A stretch of 5,958 nucleotides of DNA, taken from contig JABJES010000198.1 in the NCBI GenBank assembly GCA_018663165.1, positions 1-5,958 on the forward strand. The letters are read 5' to 3'. The notes beneath the pieces were generated by a model. The model saw nothing but the letters and a program-made list of their open reading frames with translations. It did no database searches and was not told where the DNA came from. Every line of letters starts with the position of its first letter. Within the stretch, counting starts at the first letter, position 1. Origin of the DNA: Rhodospirillaceae bacterium. GTDB taxonomy: Bacteria > Pseudomonadota > Alphaproteobacteria > UBA11136. A program made the position numbers and the translations under genes. Shown one piece after another: positions 4,455 to 5,958 of the stretch.

Positions 4455-5474
4455 ATGCAGGCATTGCTTACGGCTCTCAGAGCGGTGGGGGAATCAACCA
4501 GATTACGGCTTCTGGCCCTGTGTTCGCGTGCCGAACTCTCGGTCAGCGATTTAACCCAGATTCTTGCCATGAGTCAGCCTGGTATCTCTCGTCATCTCAG
4601 GCTGCTTTGCGAAGCTGGGCTTCTTGAGCGTTCGCGGGAAGGAACCTGGGCTTTTTACAGGCTTGCGCGGAGCGGTAAGAACGTCGATCTGGCGAGTGCT
4701 TTGGCGGCTCTCATCCCGGAAGATGATGAAATTGCCCGTGATCTGGCTCGTTTGGAAGAGATTCAGGCAGACCGGGAGGCGTCGGCCAGTGCCTATTTCC
4801 GCAGCAATGCCGGCGACTGGAATCGCATTCGTTCCCTCCATGTTGATGACCGGGAAGTAGAGGAAGCCCTAAAGGGTCTTTTTACAAAAAAAGGGGTCGA
4901 AAACTACCTCGACATTGGAACAGGCACAGGGCGCATGCTGGAGCTTTTCGGCCCTCGTGTGGGGCGGGGCACAGGCTTGGACCTTTCCCATGAAATGCTG
5001 ATGATCGCCCGCGCTGCTCTTGAAAAGGCAGGCTTGCGCAATTGCGCCCTCCAGCAAGGAGATATGTACGCCTTGCCGTGGCACGGGCAGACCTTTGATG
5101 CCGTCACCCTGCATCAGGTCTTGCATTATGCCGACGATCCCGCTGCCGTGTTGATCGAAGCTGGCCGGGTTTTGCGCCCCGGCGGGTTCCTTTTGTTGGT
5201 TGACTTTGCCCCTCATGGGATTGAAAACCTGCGTAAAGAACACGCCCACCGTCGGCTTGGGTTCGCTGATGATGAAATAGCCGGGTGGTGTCAAACCGCT
5301 GGCCTGAAAGCGCCCGAGGTCACCCATCTTCACGGCGCTTCGCTCACTGTGATGATCTGGAAAGCGGTTCGTGCGACGCCGGGGGTGACCATTTCTGAGA
5401 AACACAAAGGTGGGAAAAAGCCCCATGCATCGCTAGATAAACAAAAGGAACAGGGAGCTTCATCCAGGTTATGA
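4455..5474 (+). CDS. ArsR-family winged-helix regulator fused to a SAM-dependent methyltransferase domain
   Basis: This two-domain protein is 339 aa. Residues about 3-75 form an ArsR-type winged helix: GESTRLRLLAL (12-22), recognition helix SQPGISRHLRLL (40-51) and wing EGTWAFYRL (62-70). The ELSVSDL stretch (27-33) replaces the ELCVCDL metal site of ArsR/SmtB sensors, so classical thiol metal sensing is unlikely. Residues about 145-305 form a class I methyltransferase fold: motif I LDIGTGTGRM (152-161), acidic GLDLS (174-178), FDAVTLHQVLHYADDP (214-229) and RVLRPGG (238-244). A basic tail follows. Its stop overlaps the metF start as ATGA, so both are one operon. I infer a methionine/SAM regulator that may bind SAM or SAH; methyl transfer is unproven. 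I chose the ATG at 4455 because MQALLTALRAVGE fits the family and GAGAGG lies 12 nt upstream. ATG 4419 or TTG 4404 would add 12 or 17 residues. Confidence 0.88.
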   Translation: MQALLTALRAVGESTRLRLLALCSRAELSVSDLTQILAMSQPGISRHLRLLCEAGLLERSREGTWAFYRLARSGKNVDLASALAALIPEDDEIARDLARLEEIQADREASASAYFRSNAGDWNRIRSLHVDDREVEEALKGLFTKKGVENYLDIGTGTGRMLELFGPRVGRGTGLDLSHEMLMIARAALEKAGLRNCALQQGDMYALPWHGQTFDAVTLHQVLHYADDPAAVLIEAGRVLRPGGFLLLVDFAPHGIENLRKEHAHRRLGFADDEIAGWCQTAGLKAPEVTHLHGASLTVMIWKAVRATPGVTISEKHKGGKKPHASLDKQKEQGASSRL

Positions 5475-5958
5475 CCGAACAAACAACAGATCCTCTTCAG
5501 GTGCCGCCACCACCAGGGTTTGCCCCAGTGAGGGATGGGCTCAAGGTTTCTTTTGAGTTTTTTCCGCCGAAAACAGAGGAAATGGAAAATCGTTTGTGGG
5601 CGGCGATCAAGCGTCTTGAACCGCTGGGGCCACAGTTCGTTTCCGTCACTTATGGGGCTGGCGGCAGTACCCGCGAGCGCACCCATGCCACGGTTGCCCG
5701 TATCCGCAGCGAAACCGGCCTGGAACCTGCCGCCCATCTCACCTGTGTCGGGGCGAGCCGGGGGGAGATTGACGACATTGCCCGGCGCTATTGGGATGAA
5801 GGAATTCGGCACATTGTCGCTTTACGCGGCGATCCATCCGATATGGGTGAAAAATACACCCCCTTTCCCGACGGCTATGCCTATGCATCGGATCTGGTAG
5901 AGGGCTTGAAAAAGGTCGCCGATTTTGAAATCTCAGTGGCGGCCTATCCAGAGACCCA
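5471..5958 (+). CDS. metF: methylenetetrahydrofolate reductase MetF, N-terminal part, cut by window end
   Basis: MetF uses NADH and FAD in the cytoplasm to reduce 5,10-methylene-tetrahydrofolate to 5-methyl-tetrahydrofolate, the methyl donor for methionine synthase. About 162 residues are present of a usual 290-310. The TIM-barrel motifs are in order: SFEFFPPKT (27-35, with the catalytic Glu29 matching E. coli Glu28), SVTYGAGGSTRERTH (58-72, Thr60), HLTCVG (89-94), HIVALRGDP (114-122, Asp121 matching E. coli Asp120) and FEISVAAYPET (152-162). No key residue is missing. The first 22 residues are a proline-rich, poorly conserved extension. The ATG at 5471 overlaps the stop of the ArsR-methyltransferase gene by four bases. 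The nearest purine-rich stretches (AGGGAG at 5452, AGG at 5466) are not ideally placed, so coupled translation is likely. Confidence 0.95.
   Translation, partial: MTEQTTDPLQVPPPPGFAPVRDGLKVSFEFFPPKTEEMENRLWAAIKRLEPLGPQFVSVTYGAGGSTRERTHATVARIRSETGLEPAAHLTCVGASRGEIDDIARRYWDEGIRHIVALRGDPSDMGEKYTPFPDGYAYASDLVEGLKKVADFEISVAAYPET

Noticed and set aside
4869..5426. 185-codon antisense ORF inside the methyltransferase domain
   Set aside because: It is a shadow of a frame with clear SAM-binding motifs, with no plausible start context or domain.
5535..5900. 121-codon plus-strand ORF in a second frame over metF
   Set aside because: The overlapping frame from 5471 carries every N-terminal MetF motif in order; this one is a frame shadow.

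Overview
The window looks like a piece of an alphaproteobacterial chromosome. This is inferred from protein style and gene context: an EttA-type ABC-F factor, a tight mlaA-mlaC pair without the rest of the mla operon, and an ArsR-methyltransferase fusion overlapping metF by four bases. A free-living member of the Rhodospirillales or a related order is plausible, but the genus cannot be read from the sequence. Coding DNA is moderately GC-rich. The 4021-4403 intergenic region is clearly AT-rich.

Layout, left to right. (1) Positions 18-467 hold a minus-strand cluster of very small genes: a possible 8-codon leader ORF (441-467), a 62-aa protein with two membrane helices (243-431) and a 52-aa protein with one membrane helix (18-176). 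They are read from a plausible promoter near 572-601, which is overlapped by an Irr-box-like palindrome and lies next to a partial FNR-like half-site pair. (2) Positions 772-2454 hold ettA on the plus strand. A 9-bp inverted repeat in its leader resembles an attenuator. A strong hairpin with a T-tract (2500-2529) ends it. (3) Positions 4020-2559, read on the minus strand, hold mlaA (outer-membrane lipoprotein) then mlaC (periplasmic lipid carrier), 7 nt apart and convergent with ettA. (4) Positions 4021-4403 form a 383-bp AT-rich divergent intergenic region with no gene but several perfect palindromes and a cluster of GGTC/GACC motifs. (5) Positions 4455-5474 on the plus strand encode an ArsR-type winged-helix domain fused to a SAM-dependent methyltransferase domain. 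Its stop codon overlaps the ATG of metF (5471 onward), which runs off the window.

How the genes work together. MlaA and MlaC are the outer-membrane and periplasmic parts of the retrograde phospholipid pathway; their inner-membrane partner MlaFEDB must be encoded elsewhere. EttA is an independent translation factor. The ArsR-methyltransferase and MetF form a translationally coupled unit that probably ties methylene-tetrahydrofolate reduction, and so methionine/SAM supply, to a regulator able to bind SAM or SAH. The small membrane-protein cluster is the least explained part of the window. I see no mobile element, CRISPR array, tRNA or rRNA.
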